From assembly GCA_020024325.1 (NCBI GenBank), contig JAHHTY010000012.1, forward strand, positions 1-39,401: DNA of 39,401 nt. The letters are read 5' to 3'. The notes beneath the pieces were generated by a model, which was not told where the DNA came from, made no database searches, and was given only the letters and a program-made list of their open reading frames with translations. Positions 30,700 through 39,401 of the stretch are shown in pieces (position 1 is the stretch's first letter; every line of letters begins with the position of its first letter). Both the position numbers and the translations under genes were made by a program. The DNA comes from Negativibacillus sp. Lineage in GTDB: Bacteria; Bacillota; Clostridia; Oscillospirales; Ruminococcaceae.

Positions 30700-32571
30700 A
30701 TGATGAAAGAAAAAGATGTAGTACCGGAGCCAAGATATACCCTTTGGCAAAATGTGATTTATGCTTACAAGGAATGTTTTAAAGTTTATCCATGTATGTG
30801 TTTTTTAGCACCGGCGTTGGTTCTGGTATCCGTGTTACTGCCAATCATCAGCAACATTTTACCGGCGATTATTATTGCGATGCTTGAGCAAGGGGATATT
30901 GCAAAATTTTTGCTGGCTATTCTGGGAAGCGGTGCTGTGTTTGCCGGCGCCAAATGGCTGGAAAATAGCTTGCAGAGGAAGAATAATATTTATTTAAGCG
31001 ATTTCAGAATGAAAAATATGATGCTTCGCTATTATCACAAAGCAATGACGACCAGCTATCAAAATGTAGAGCCTCATGGAAAGCAGTTGGACTTTCAAAT
31101 GGCATTTTGGGCACTCAATGGAGATAGCTGGGGGATAGGGCAGATTTTCAATAAGATGCCATTGTTCGTTTTTAATACGATAGGTCTGATTACTTATGCA
31201 AGCTTTCTTTCCTCCATTGATATTAGGATTCTGTTTATTTTGATGGCAATGACAATCAGCTGCCTGATATTAGAAAAAATAGCTTATCGCTACCAAAAGA
31301 AAACAATGGATGAAGAACGTGAACTTTCGCAATCCATCTATATGTTAAGAGATTATTCCTGCGAGTTGCAGACTGCAAAAGATATTCGAATGTACGGGAT
31401 TGAAAACTGGTTTCCAAAACGAATGGAAGAGTTGACGCAAAAACGAAAAAAGTTAAATGCTAATGTTGTTGGCAGGGCAAAACTAATGGACGTGTCCAAT
31501 AATCTTTTTTTGGTGATTCGGGATATTACAGCTTATGGATTGTTAATTGCAAAAGTTTTGGAAGGTAAAATAAGTATAGCGGAATTTACATTCTTTATCG
31601 GTATTGTGTCCGGATTTACAGTATGGCTTACTGATATGATAAACAACTATTCTCTTCTGCGTAAGGCAAGCCTTCAGTTTGGATATTTACGAAGTTATTT
31701 AGAAATGGATGATCTGTATCCACAAGTAAAAGAGGATGGTAAAACTATCTCTTTCCCGGCATCAATAGAGTTTCGGGATGTTACTTTTACTTATCCGGAA
31801 ACGGATAAACCGGTTTTGGAGCATCTAAATCTAAAGATTCAATCAGAAGAAAAAGTTGCATTGGTTGGAGAAAACGGAGCAGGTAAAACAACAATCGTAA
31901 AACTTTTGACAGGACTGTATCACCCGGACAGCGGAGAAATTTTGCTGGGTGGTAAAAATATAAACAGTATCCCAAGAGAAGAATATTTTGATTTGATAGG
32001 AACTGTTTTTCAGGACCCGTTTTTAATGGCATTTTCCATAGAAGAGAATATTGCATGCTGTGAATCTGAAAAAGCAGACCATGAAAAGGTTCGGCAATGT
32101 TTAAAACGTACAGGTTTATGGGAAAAAATACAGATGCTTCCGCAACAAGAAAAAACACCATACACAAAAGATCTTTATCAAGAAGGAGCAGATTTTTCGG
32201 GCGGTGAAGTACAAAAGCTGATGCTGGCTCGTGCCCTTTATAAGGATGCACCGGTGATGGTACTGGATGAACCGACGGCAGCCCTTGACCCGTTAGCAGA
32301 GGCAGAAATGTATGAGAAATATAACAGTTTGACCCAAAACAAAACTTCTATCTTTATTTCGCACCGTTTGTCCAGCACACAGTTTTGTGATAGAGTAATG
32401 TATTTGAAGGACGGAAAGATTATCGAGCAAGGCACTCACCAGCAGCTTATGAAGTTAGGTGGAGGTTATGCAAAAATGTTTGAGTACCAAGCTTATTACT
32501 ATCAAAAAGAATTGAGGGAACGACCAGATGAAAAAGAAAGAGAAAAAGCCACTATGGCAATGGGTGATTGA
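30700..32571 (+). CDS. ABC exporter half-transporter (permease + ATPase), first of a pair
   Basis: A 623-residue protein with six N-terminal membrane helices (about 25-330) fused to an ATP-binding domain. Walker A GENGAGKT (390-397), signature FSGGEVQKL (Ser500), Walker B VMVLDEP (Asp523, catalytic Glu524), D-loop ALDP and H-loop ISHR are all canonical. The charged linker of the intracellular loop (REYFDLIGTVFQDP, Q-loop) is intact. AGGGGG lies 4 bp before ATG 30700 and 7 bp before an immediately following ATG at 30703, which may be the true start. The next ABC gene overlaps it by 44 bp, so the two are translated together, probably as a heterodimer. The location behind a LytTR system suggests export of a peptide or resistance to one; the substrate is unknown. 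Confidence 0.9.
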   Translation: MMKEKDVVPEPRYTLWQNVIYAYKECFKVYPCMCFLAPALVLVSVLLPIISNILPAIIIAMLEQGDIAKFLLAILGSGAVFAGAKWLENSLQRKNNIYLSDFRMKNMMLRYYHKAMTTSYQNVEPHGKQLDFQMAFWALNGDSWGIGQIFNKMPLFVFNTIGLITYASFLSSIDIRILFILMAMTISCLILEKIAYRYQKKTMDEERELSQSIYMLRDYSCELQTAKDIRMYGIENWFPKRMEELTQKRKKLNANVVGRAKLMDVSNNLFLVIRDITAYGLLIAKVLEGKISIAEFTFFIGIVSGFTVWLTDMINNYSLLRKASLQFGYLRSYLEMDDLYPQVKEDGKTISFPASIEFRDVTFTYPETDKPVLEHLNLKIQSEEKVALVGENGAGKTTIVKLLTGLYHPDSGEILLGGKNINSIPREEYFDLIGTVFQDPFLMAFSIEENIACCESEKADHEKVRQCLKRTGLWEKIQMLPQQEKTPYTKDLYQEGADFSGGEVQKLMLARALYKDAPVMVLDEPTAALDPLAEAEMYEKYNSLTQNKTSIFISHRLSSTQFCDRVMYLKDGKIIEQGTHQQLMKLGGGYAKMFEYQAYYYQKELRERPDEKEREKATMAMGD

Positions 32572-34420
32572 CCCGCAGGTCATCGAAGTAATTAAGCTGA
32601 TTCATTTTTATAATCACTGGACGATTCCGGTGACGGTTGGGCAAAATATTTTAACAGCGATAAAACCGTTTATCAATGTAATCTGTTCTGCAATGATTCT
32701 GGATAGATTGATTTCAGGAGCAGGAGCTTTTGCAGTGATGCAGGTAGTCTACTGGATGGTGGCACTTAATTTGGTGTGTTCATTGCTGATTTCTGTTTTG
32801 GATTGGCTGATGCAAAGCTATCTGAGTTTAAACAGTGTTTCCGAACAGCGGTTCTCAGAAAAGGCTTTACAGTTAGACTATGAACGGATGGAGCAGACTG
32901 ATGTGCGAGATATGATTCGCCTGCATGACCAGGTGAAAAATATAGGAGGGATTTCCAATTTTCTTAACAGTTTTGGAAGAATAGTAAAATATCTTGTTTC
33001 CTTGGTTTATGCATTCGTACTGATTCTACCTTTTTTCTTTACAGAAACAATTACAGAAAAAGGAATCGTACAATGGATCTTTACTTCTCCGCTTAGTGGA
33101 ATAATTTTAGCTGCAACACTGTCAATTTCTATCTGGTGTTCTATTATCAATTTTAGGAAAAAGCAAAAAGCAATAGAGGAAGATTGGGAATCTTCATTAA
33201 AGTTTAACAGAATCACAGCATATTTCCATTTTTCAATTGCTAAATACCAAAACGGAAAAGATATTCGTTCTTACCGCTTAGTGGATATTTATTTAAAACG
33301 CTTTCGTGAATGTATGGAACAATTGATGATATATTTAAAAAAGCAGACAAAATTGGAAGAAGAGTATGGTGGGAGAATTATTTTTATTAGCCAGACAGCA
33401 GTTACATTGTTCTATATTATTGTGGGTACAAAAGCTTTGTTTGGAGTTATCACAGTAGGCAGTATTTTAAAATATGTAAATTCGTTGACAAGTTTTTATG
33501 AATCCTTTATCGGATTATTAAATGACCTTACCGAGATGAATATTGCGGCACTGCATTTAAAATGTGATACCGATTTCTTTAGTATCAAAAACAAAAAGTA
33601 TGAGGGACAAATTCCGGTCGAAAAACGGGATGACAACGAGTATGAGCTTGAGTTTAAAGATGTATCTTTTTCCTATCCGGGAAGTGAACACAAGGTATTG
33701 GACCACGTTTCTTTTCACTTTAAGGTAGGAAGTAAGATTGCATTGGTTGGAAAAAATGGTGCAGGAAAGACAACATTCATCAAGTTGTTGTGTCGATTGT
33801 ACGACCCAACGGATGGTCAGATTTTACTGAATGGTATTGATATAAAAAAATATGATTATCGGGAGTACCAAAGCCTTTTCTCAGTGGTGTTTCAGGATTT
33901 TAAACTTTTTTCTTTTGAACTGGGAGAAAACATTGCTTCCAACGTAACTTATGACGAAGAGCAGGTGTGGAATTGTTTGAAAAAAGCAGGCTTAGAAGAC
34001 CGGGTTAAAAAGATGAAGAACGGATTGCAGACAGTGCTTTATCAAACGGGAAATGAGGGAATGGAAATTTCCGGAGGAGAAGCACAAAAAATCGCGATAG
34101 CCCGCGCTCTTTATAAGGATGCACCTGTTATTATTCTTGATGAACCAACATCAGCGCTCGATCCTATCAGTGAATATGAAATCTATTCCAAGTTTGACGA
34201 GCTTGTGTCGAATAAGACGGCAATCTATATTTCTCATCGGATGTCAAGCTGTCGCTTTTGCAATAATATTGTGGTGTTTGACCATGGTGGTATCTGTGAA
34301 AGCGGAAATCATGAAGAACTGCTTGCAAAGAAGGGACTATATTACAATATGTGGCAAGCACAATCACAGTATTATGAAGAGGATCAGGCTGACGCAGAAA
34401 AGGTAAAAAATTATCTGTAA
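32528..34420 (+). CDS. ABC exporter half-transporter, second of the pair
   Basis: A 630-residue permease-ATPase fusion. After a basic N-terminus, six membrane segments (about 35-330) precede the ATPase with Walker A GKNGAGKT (about 408), signature ISGGEAQKI (about 515), Walker B VIILDEP and H-loop ISHR, all canonical. The two proteins of the pair thus each seem able to form a full ATP site. Start ATG 32528 lies 44 bp inside the upstream gene and has GAGGG ahead of it. A 20-bp-stem terminator follows. No peptidase C39 domain is present in either protein, so they do not cut leader peptides themselves. Confidence 0.9.
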   Translation: MKKKEKKPLWQWVIDPQVIEVIKLIHFYNHWTIPVTVGQNILTAIKPFINVICSAMILDRLISGAGAFAVMQVVYWMVALNLVCSLLISVLDWLMQSYLSLNSVSEQRFSEKALQLDYERMEQTDVRDMIRLHDQVKNIGGISNFLNSFGRIVKYLVSLVYAFVLILPFFFTETITEKGIVQWIFTSPLSGIILAATLSISIWCSIINFRKKQKAIEEDWESSLKFNRITAYFHFSIAKYQNGKDIRSYRLVDIYLKRFRECMEQLMIYLKKQTKLEEEYGGRIIFISQTAVTLFYIIVGTKALFGVITVGSILKYVNSLTSFYESFIGLLNDLTEMNIAALHLKCDTDFFSIKNKKYEGQIPVEKRDDNEYELEFKDVSFSYPGSEHKVLDHVSFHFKVGSKIALVGKNGAGKTTFIKLLCRLYDPTDGQILLNGIDIKKYDYREYQSLFSVVFQDFKLFSFELGENIASNVTYDEEQVWNCLKKAGLEDRVKKMKNGLQTVLYQTGNEGMEISGGEAQKIAIARALYKDAPVIILDEPTSALDPISEYEIYSKFDELVSNKTAIYISHRMSSCRFCNNIVVFDHGGICESGNHEELLAKKGLYYNMWQAQSQYYEEDQADAEKVKNYL

Positions 34421-34435
34421 AATAAATATGAAAAT

Positions 34436-34485
34436 AAAATCCATCAAGGCAGGAAAATAATGTTCCTGCCTTGATGGATTTTGTT
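34436..34485 (+). terminator. Terminator of the ABC exporter pair
   Basis: A 20-bp perfect stem (34436-34455 with 34463-34482, core TCCATCAAGGCAGGAA) and loop AATAATG, followed by TGTTTTATT. Confidence 0.92.
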
Positions 34486-34535
34486 TTATTAGAATCGTTG
34501 CTATGTAAAAAAAGAATGAACTTTTTTGGATAATA

Positions 34536-34564
34536 TTGACAAGAAGAGGATAAAATAATAAAAT
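34536..34564 (+). promoter_or_regulatory. Promoter of the MarR-ABC operon
   Basis: TTGACA (34536-34541), 17 bp, TAAAAT (34559-34564): near-consensus sigma-A promoter, with a start expected near 34571. Confidence 0.75.
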
Positions 34565-34572
34565 AGTAAAGT

Positions 34573-34608
34573 AATTAAGCTATATAATTATTATACTTAA
34601 TTATTATA
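34573..34608. promoter_or_regulatory. Candidate MarR operator
   Basis: Directly downstream of the -10 lie the inverted repeat AATTAAG (34573-34579) / CTTAATT (34596-34602) and the direct repeat AATTATTATA (34586-34595 and 34599-34608, 13-bp period). The position over the transcription start fits autorepression by the MarR protein encoded next. Confidence 0.5.
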
Positions 34609-34643
34609 GTTAAATATTTTATATCTTTAAGAAGGTGAAGTGA

Positions 34644-35138
34644 ATGAAAAAGGAAATGGAGCGTTCTATGCAAATGTTTCATACCATGGACAGAATGCGC
34701 AGAGCATGGATGTCTATTACACCAAAACCGGAAATCAGTAAATCACAGTTTAGAACTTTAATGATGCTCAGGCACGGAAATATTAAATCTGCAAATGAAA
34801 ATAAGTCGGATCCATTTGCACCAATGACCTTATCCAATTTGTCTGCTAAAATGGGACACAGTATGCCGGCGGTATGCCAGCAAATCAGCAAGCTAGAGTC
34901 AATGGGTTATGTCGAGCGTTTTCCGGACGAGAAAGATAGACGCACAGTTTGGATTCGGCTTACCGAATCGGGTTATGAACTTCTGAAAACATCTTATCAC
35001 AGTATGGTACAAAAACTGAATTTTATTATGGAACAGTTGGGGGAAGAGGATACACAAACAATGTTTCACGTTTTAAACAAGTTGACTGATATTATGGAAA
35101 GTACAATTGATGATAACAGGAAAGGAAATAATCTGTAA
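34644..35138 (+). CDS. MarR family transcriptional regulator
   Basis: A 164-residue winged-helix protein. The helix-turn-helix is at about 66-95 (MTLSNLSAKMGHSMPAVCQQISKLESMGYVER), and the wing carries the invariant PDEKDRRTVWIRLTESG. The N-terminal and C-terminal helices for dimerisation are present. MarR proteins bind palindromic operators and are released by small ligands; here the likely target is its own promoter and the two ABC exporter genes downstream. GAAGGTG precedes ATG 34644. The gap to the exporter (99 bp) has no terminator but contains one TTTCCCCGGAAA palindrome. Confidence 0.92.
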   Translation: MKKEMERSMQMFHTMDRMRRAWMSITPKPEISKSQFRTLMMLRHGNIKSANENKSDPFAPMTLSNLSAKMGHSMPAVCQQISKLESMGYVERFPDEKDRRTVWIRLTESGYELLKTSYHSMVQKLNFIMEQLGEEDTQTMFHVLNKLTDIMESTIDDNRKGNNL

Positions 35139-35141
35139 AGT

Positions 35142-35155
35142 ATTTCCCCGGAAAT
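35142..35155. repeat. TTTCCCCGGAAA palindrome between marR and the ABC exporter
   Basis: ATTTCCCCGGAAAT, extending to ATTTCCCCGGAAATATT: the same element as before the LytTR regulator at 28485 and 28534. It starts 4 bp after the marR stop codon. Confidence 0.7.
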
Positions 35156-35237
35156 ATTTGCTTCAAGAGGAAGTGGAAAATGGTCAGTACTTTTTTATAA
35201 TTTAGTAAGAAGAAAGAAAACAAGGAGGAAATAAAAG

Positions 35238-37436
35238 GTGCTGAAATTAAAGCGATACTTAAAACCATATATCGCCTTATTGTTGGGAGCGGTCATATTT
35301 CTGTTTGGACAGGCAATGCTGGAGCTTGCGCTCCCAAATTATATGAGTGATATTGTCAATGTTGGTTTGCAGCAGGGTGGTATTACACAATCTTCTCCGA
35401 AGGCAATCGACGCCCAGAGCATGGCATTGATGCAAATGTTTATGTCAGAGGAAGACAAGCAAACGGCTGATAATGCTTATATAAAGGTATCTTCGGAAAA
35501 TGATTTGGAAAATTTGAAAAAGACCTACCCAAATTTTAAAGAGGGTGATTATGCTCTTTTAAAAGAAGCAGATGAACAAACAGATGCAGCTTTTTCCAGA
35601 GCATCCTATGCACTTGTAAAAGTGATGGAAAAGCAGATGGCGGATCATTCAGAAAATAGCACAGAACAAAAACGAGGGATTGATATGAAATATATAGAAG
35701 AATTCATGCAGTCCTCGGAGAGTCAGAAAGAAATTCAAGATGCCATCAATCAATCGGCAGTGACCCCGGAAAGTATGATTTCTCAGACCGGTGCAGTGTT
35801 GGTTAAAAAATTTTACCAACTTTTAGGAGCGGATACCAATTCGATTCAAACAAAATATATTATCAGTGTCGGTTTAAAGATGTTGGGATTAACCATTTTG
35901 CTGACAAGCTGTGCCATTGGGGCAGGTTTTTGCCTTGCGAAAATGGGAGCCGGAGTTGGCAGAGATCTGCGCAGAGATGTTTTTGCAAAAGTGACCTATT
36001 TCAATAACAGCGAAATGGATCAGTTTTCTACCGCCAGCTTAATTACCCGTTCAACTAATGATATCACCCAGATTCAAAACTTTTTAAGCATGGGTTTTCG
36101 TATGATGTGTTTTGCCCCCATTATGGGTATTGGCGGTTTGATTATGGGACTTTCCACCTGTGTAAGTTTGGCGTGGGTGCTGGCTTTAGCATTGATTGCA
36201 ATGTTGGGCCTGATTATGACTATGTTCAGCGTGGCATTACCACGATTTAAAAAAATGCAGGCTTTGGTGGACAGATTAAATCTGGTCAGCAGGGAAGAAC
36301 TTTCGGGAATTATGGTTGTCAGAGCATTTGCAAATCAGAATTTTATGCAGAATCGTTTTGATGAGGCCAATAAAGATTTGACATCAAACACATTGTTTGT
36401 TAACCGTGCAATGGCAACAATGCGCCCTATTATGATGTTTGTGATGAATGTAATTTCACTGCTGATTGTGTGGTTTGGAGGCAAACAGATTGCCCAAAGT
36501 AATCTTCAAGTCGGAGATATGATGGCGTTTATCCAGTATGCAATGCACGTTATCATGAGCTTTTTATTTATCAGTATGATGTTTATTATGGTTCCGAGAG
36601 CATCTGTTTCAGCAGACCGTATCAATGAAATTTTAACAACCGAAAATAAAGTGGCAGACTCAAAAAATCCACAGCACTTTGAACATAAAGTTGAAGGTAA
36701 GGTTGAGTTTAAGAATGTATCTTTCCGCTATGATGGTGCGGATGCAGATGTTTTGGAAAATATCAGTTTCATTGCAAATCCGGGTGAAACCACTGCGTTT
36801 ATCGGAAGTACCGGTTCAGGAAAATCTACCCTGATTAACCTGATTCCGCGTTTTTATGATGTTACCCAAGGAAGCATTACCATTGATGGTGTTGATGTTC
36901 AGAGCTTATCTCAAAAGGAGCTGAGAGATAAAATCGGCTATGTCCCACAAAAAGGTTTGTTGTTTAGCGGAACAATAGAAACCAATCTCCGTTATGGGGA
37001 TCAGGAAGCTTCGCAGCAGACACTGGAACAAAGTGCAGAGGTAGCACAGGCAAGCGAATTTATCAATGAGTTAGAAAACGGATTTGAAACTGAAATCAGC
37101 CAAGGTGGCACAAATGTGTCAGGAGGGCAGCGTCAGCGACTTTCTATTGCAAGAGCATTGGTAAAGAAGCCGCCTATTTATATTTTTGATGATACCTTCT
37201 CGGCATTGGATTTTAAAACAGATGCACAACTGCGAAAAGCACTGAAAAGTTATACTGAAAATGCAACAGTGTTTATTGTTGCTCAACGAATTTCCACCAT
37301 TATGCAGGCAGATCAGATTGTTGTTTTGGACGAAGGCAAAATTGTGGGAATTGGAAAACATGAAGAATTGTTGAAAAACTGCAAGACTTATCGTGAGATT
37401 GCAGAAAGTCAGTTGTCAAAGGAGGAATTGGCATAA
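35238..37436 (+). CDS. ABC exporter half with degenerate ATP site and large external loop
   Basis: A 732-residue exporter half-transporter. The first membrane helix (about 11-35) is followed by an unusually long, hydrophilic, mostly helical insert (about 45-205) before helix 2, probably on the outer face. The ATPase has Walker A GSTGSGKST (from 523), signature VSGGQRQRL, but Walker B reads IYIFDDT (Asp652 in place of the catalytic Glu) and the H-loop reads AQR (Gln683 in place of His). Such a half pairs with a canonical partner, as in BmrC/BmrD and TM287/288. The start is GTG 35238, 8 bp after AAGGAGG. Its stop overlaps the next start by one base. Confidence 0.92.
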   Translation: MLKLKRYLKPYIALLLGAVIFLFGQAMLELALPNYMSDIVNVGLQQGGITQSSPKAIDAQSMALMQMFMSEEDKQTADNAYIKVSSENDLENLKKTYPNFKEGDYALLKEADEQTDAAFSRASYALVKVMEKQMADHSENSTEQKRGIDMKYIEEFMQSSESQKEIQDAINQSAVTPESMISQTGAVLVKKFYQLLGADTNSIQTKYIISVGLKMLGLTILLTSCAIGAGFCLAKMGAGVGRDLRRDVFAKVTYFNNSEMDQFSTASLITRSTNDITQIQNFLSMGFRMMCFAPIMGIGGLIMGLSTCVSLAWVLALALIAMLGLIMTMFSVALPRFKKMQALVDRLNLVSREELSGIMVVRAFANQNFMQNRFDEANKDLTSNTLFVNRAMATMRPIMMFVMNVISLLIVWFGGKQIAQSNLQVGDMMAFIQYAMHVIMSFLFISMMFIMVPRASVSADRINEILTTENKVADSKNPQHFEHKVEGKVEFKNVSFRYDGADADVLENISFIANPGETTAFIGSTGSGKSTLINLIPRFYDVTQGSITIDGVDVQSLSQKELRDKIGYVPQKGLLFSGTIETNLRYGDQEASQQTLEQSAEVAQASEFINELENGFETEISQGGTNVSGGQRQRLSIARALVKKPPIYIFDDTFSALDFKTDAQLRKALKSYTENATVFIVAQRISTIMQADQIVVLDEGKIVGIGKHEELLKNCKTYREIAESQLSKEELA

Positions 37437-39268
37437 TGGCAGGATCAAAAATGGGAGGTCATGGAGGCGCCCGTAAAATGATGCCCGGAGAAAAAGCCAA
37501 GGACTTCAAGGGAACCATGGGAAAGCTTCTGGGATATTTAAAAAATTTTTTACCGGGCATTGTATTGGTTTTAGTATGTGCAGCGGCAAGTACCGTATTT
37601 TCCATCTTTGGACCTAAGATTTTGGGACAAGCTACAACAAAATTGTTTGAAGGCTTGATAGCAATGTTGACGGGCAGTGGAGGCATTGACTTTGGGGCGA
37701 TTGCACAAATACTGATTTTTTTGACTTGTCTGTACCTCATCAGCTCTTTGCTCAGTTATATTCAGGGATGGGTGATGTCCGGGGTTGCCACAAAGTTAAG
37801 TTATTCTTTAAGAAAAGATATCAGTGAAAAGATTGATAGAATGCCGCTGTCCTACTTTGACCGTGTTCCGCATGGTGAGGTGCTCAGCCGTATTACCAAC
37901 GATGTAGATACTATCACTCAAACACTAAACCAAAGCCTTTCACAGATTGTCAGCAATGTTACAATGATGATTGGCGTGTTGTGTATGATGCTTTCCATCA
38001 GCCCGATTATGACAATGATTGCACTGTGTATTCTGCCGTTCAGCGTTATTATTGTCAGCATTGTTGTTAAAAACAGTCAGCCGTTTTTTAGAAAACAACA
38101 GGAATATCTGGGACATGTGAATGGTCATGTGGAGGAAATGTACGGCGGTCACACTGTTGTAACAGCATTTAACGGGCAGGAAGATAGCATAAATACATTT
38201 GAAACACTCAACGATAATCTTTATCATGCGTCATGGAAGAGCCAGTTTCTTTCTGGAATGATGATGCCTCTGATGAACTTTGTAAGCAATATCGGATATG
38301 TGGGAATCTGTGTTTTGGGCGGGTTTTTGAGCTTAAAAGGTTCCATTACAATTGGTGATATCCAGGCGTTCACCCAGTATGTTCGCAACTTCACCCAGCC
38401 GATTACACAGATTGCAAACATTTCAAATGTACTTCAGCAAACAGCCGCTGCCGCAGAACGTGTCTTTGCTTTTCTTGAAGAACAAGAAGAACCTTTAGAC
38501 GCTCAAGATGTGCTTTCTCCGCAAGAGATTGATGGGTCGGTTTACTTTGCACATGTCCATTTTGGATATGTGCCAGAAAAGACGATTATCAACGATTTTT
38601 CTGCGGTCATTCAGCCGGGAACACAGGTGGCAATCGTTGGACCGACCGGAGCCGGTAAGACAACAATGGTTAAGCTGTTGATGCGTTTTTATGATGTTAA
38701 CGAAGGGGCGGTTTTGCTCAACGGATACGATGTAAGACAGTTTAGCCGCGCTAGTTTGAGAGATTCTTTTGGCATGGTACTCCAGGATACATGGCTGTAT
38801 AATGGAACAATTCGAGAAAATATTCGTTTTGGCAGGCTGGATGCGACGGATGAGGAGGTAGTGGCAGCAGCTAAAGCAGCGCAGGCAGACCATTTTATTC
38901 GTACTCTGCCAAATGGATATGATACCGTTTTGAATGAGGAAGCAAGCAATATTAGCCAGGGGCAAAAACAGTTGCTGACCATTGCAAGAACCATCCTTTC
39001 TGACCCTAAAATTCTTATTTTGGATGAAGCAACTTCCAGTGTTGATACCAGAACAGAGATTTTAATTCAGCGTGCAATGGATCAGCTTGCCAAAGGACGC
39101 ACAAGTTTTATTATTGCACATCGACTTTCCACCATTCGTGATGCAGATTTGATTCTTGTTATGAGGGACGGAGATATCGTCGAAACGGGAAATCATGAAG
39201 AGCTGTTAGAAAAAGGAGGCTTTTATGCCGAGTTGTACCAAAGTCAATTTGCAGATATGAACGAATAG
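37436..39268 (+). CDS. ABC exporter half with canonical ATP site
   Basis: A 610-residue partner of the preceding protein. A Gly/Met/Lys-rich N-terminus (MAGSKMGGHGGARKMMPGEKAKDFKG) precedes six membrane helices (about 35-330). The ATPase has GPTGAGKTT (Walker A), signature ISQGQKQLL, Walker B ILILDEATSSVD and H-loop IAHR, all competent. With its partner it should form one active and one degenerate site, typical of heterodimeric multidrug exporters. The start ATG 37436 overlaps the upstream TAA (TAATG) with AAAGGAGG ahead, so translation is tightly coupled. Likely de-repressed through the upstream MarR protein; substrates unknown. Confidence 0.93.
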   Translation: MAGSKMGGHGGARKMMPGEKAKDFKGTMGKLLGYLKNFLPGIVLVLVCAAASTVFSIFGPKILGQATTKLFEGLIAMLTGSGGIDFGAIAQILIFLTCLYLISSLLSYIQGWVMSGVATKLSYSLRKDISEKIDRMPLSYFDRVPHGEVLSRITNDVDTITQTLNQSLSQIVSNVTMMIGVLCMMLSISPIMTMIALCILPFSVIIVSIVVKNSQPFFRKQQEYLGHVNGHVEEMYGGHTVVTAFNGQEDSINTFETLNDNLYHASWKSQFLSGMMMPLMNFVSNIGYVGICVLGGFLSLKGSITIGDIQAFTQYVRNFTQPITQIANISNVLQQTAAAAERVFAFLEEQEEPLDAQDVLSPQEIDGSVYFAHVHFGYVPEKTIINDFSAVIQPGTQVAIVGPTGAGKTTMVKLLMRFYDVNEGAVLLNGYDVRQFSRASLRDSFGMVLQDTWLYNGTIRENIRFGRLDATDEEVVAAAKAAQADHFIRTLPNGYDTVLNEEASNISQGQKQLLTIARTILSDPKILILDEATSSVDTRTEILIQRAMDQLAKGRTSFIIAHRLSTIRDADLILVMRDGDIVETGNHEELLEKGGFYAELYQSQFADMNE

Positions 39269-39273
39269 CAATA

Positions 39274-39305
39274 AAAAAACACCCTGAAAAAGGGTGTTTT
39301 TTGTT
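39274..39305 (+). terminator. Terminator of the MarR-ABC operon
   Basis: Stem AAAAAACACCCT (39274-39285) with 39291-39302, loop GAAAA, T-rich tail; the outer AGCAA/TTGCT can extend it. In the last 100 bases of the window I see nothing further. Confidence 0.92.
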
Positions 39306-39401
39306 GCTATTTAATAAACTTTACGAAAAAAAGCGGTTAATAAAGAATGTTAAAAAATAGACCATTATTCAAATAACTTCAAGTTAAACATTGATTACAA
39401 T

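Noticed and set aside
1..39401. CRISPR array, insertion sequence, prophage, integron, tRNA or rRNA genes
   Set aside because: Reading both strands by eye I found no spacer-type repeats, transposase or integrase motifs, or tRNA/rRNA signatures. A tRNA scan could still reveal something I missed.

Overview
The window looks like a chromosomal segment of a low-to-moderate GC (about 40% by eye) anaerobic Firmicute of class Clostridia, probably a gut Oscillospiraceae/Ruminococcaceae-type organism. This rests on AGGAGG-type ribosome sites with frequent TTG/GTG starts, an oxygen-sensitive Fe-S L-serine dehydratase split into two subunits, a 2[4Fe-4S] ferredoxin, a glgC/glgD pair, and a Firmicutes c-di-AMP receptor/holB/ricT neighbourhood. 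The lineage is inferred. I see no rRNA, tRNA, CRISPR array, transposase or phage gene; most of it reads as ordinary core genome.

Layout. 1-272: the 3' end of a 12-residue-repeat protein and its terminator. 329-1501 (-): a soluble PAS/histidine-kinase-like protein lacking the phosphoacceptor His, behind three 10-bp direct repeats. 1895-2914: gap (GAPDH). 2972-3574: a long gene-free stretch with a promoter/terminator pair that could frame a small RNA, then the glgB promoter. 3575-9632: glycogen operon glgB-glgC-glgD-glgA. 9903-12001: a P-loop ATPase (-), a 54-residue small protein (+) and a FUSC/ArAE-type membrane protein (-). 12350-14000 (-): sdaAB-sdaAA. 14207-18749: QueG-like Fe-S protein, Orn/Lys/Arg decarboxylase, darA, holB, ricT. 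18986-22985: ferredoxin, glyoxalase I (-), a small BofC-like exported protein (-), class A PBP. 23234-24716: an intact OmpR-type response regulator followed by the broken remains of its histidine kinase. 24717-28393: MATE exporter (-), EpsG-like membrane protein, YebC. 28452-34482: an AgrA/AgrC-type (LytTR) two-component system and a two-gene ABC exporter operon. 34536-39302: a MarR regulator and a heterodimeric ABC exporter.

How the genes work together. GlgC/GlgD make ADP-glucose, GlgA polymerises it and GlgB branches it; the four genes are co-directional, glgC and glgD overlap, and the strongest promoter lies before glgB. The LytTR system and the ABC exporter behind it are probably one signalling/export circuit: a 9-bp direct repeat with 21-bp period, matching the AgrA/ComE/PlnC class of site, sits just upstream of a promoter with a good -10 but poor -35 in front of the ABC pair. 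No AgrB/AgrD-like gene or precursor peptide is visible. The second ABC pair has one degenerate ATP site and is probably controlled by the MarR protein, whose promoter (TTGACA-17-TAAAAT) overlaps AT-rich repeats.

Most interesting signals: the LytTR site linking regulator and exporter; a nearly perfect palindrome (ATTTCCCCGGAAAT) found twice plus one degenerate copy before the LytTR regulator and once before the MarR-linked exporter; the orphan response regulator beside a decayed kinase; a kinase-like protein with Thr in place of His; a GlgB with three cationic C-terminal repeats; and a possible terminator-defined small RNA before glgB.
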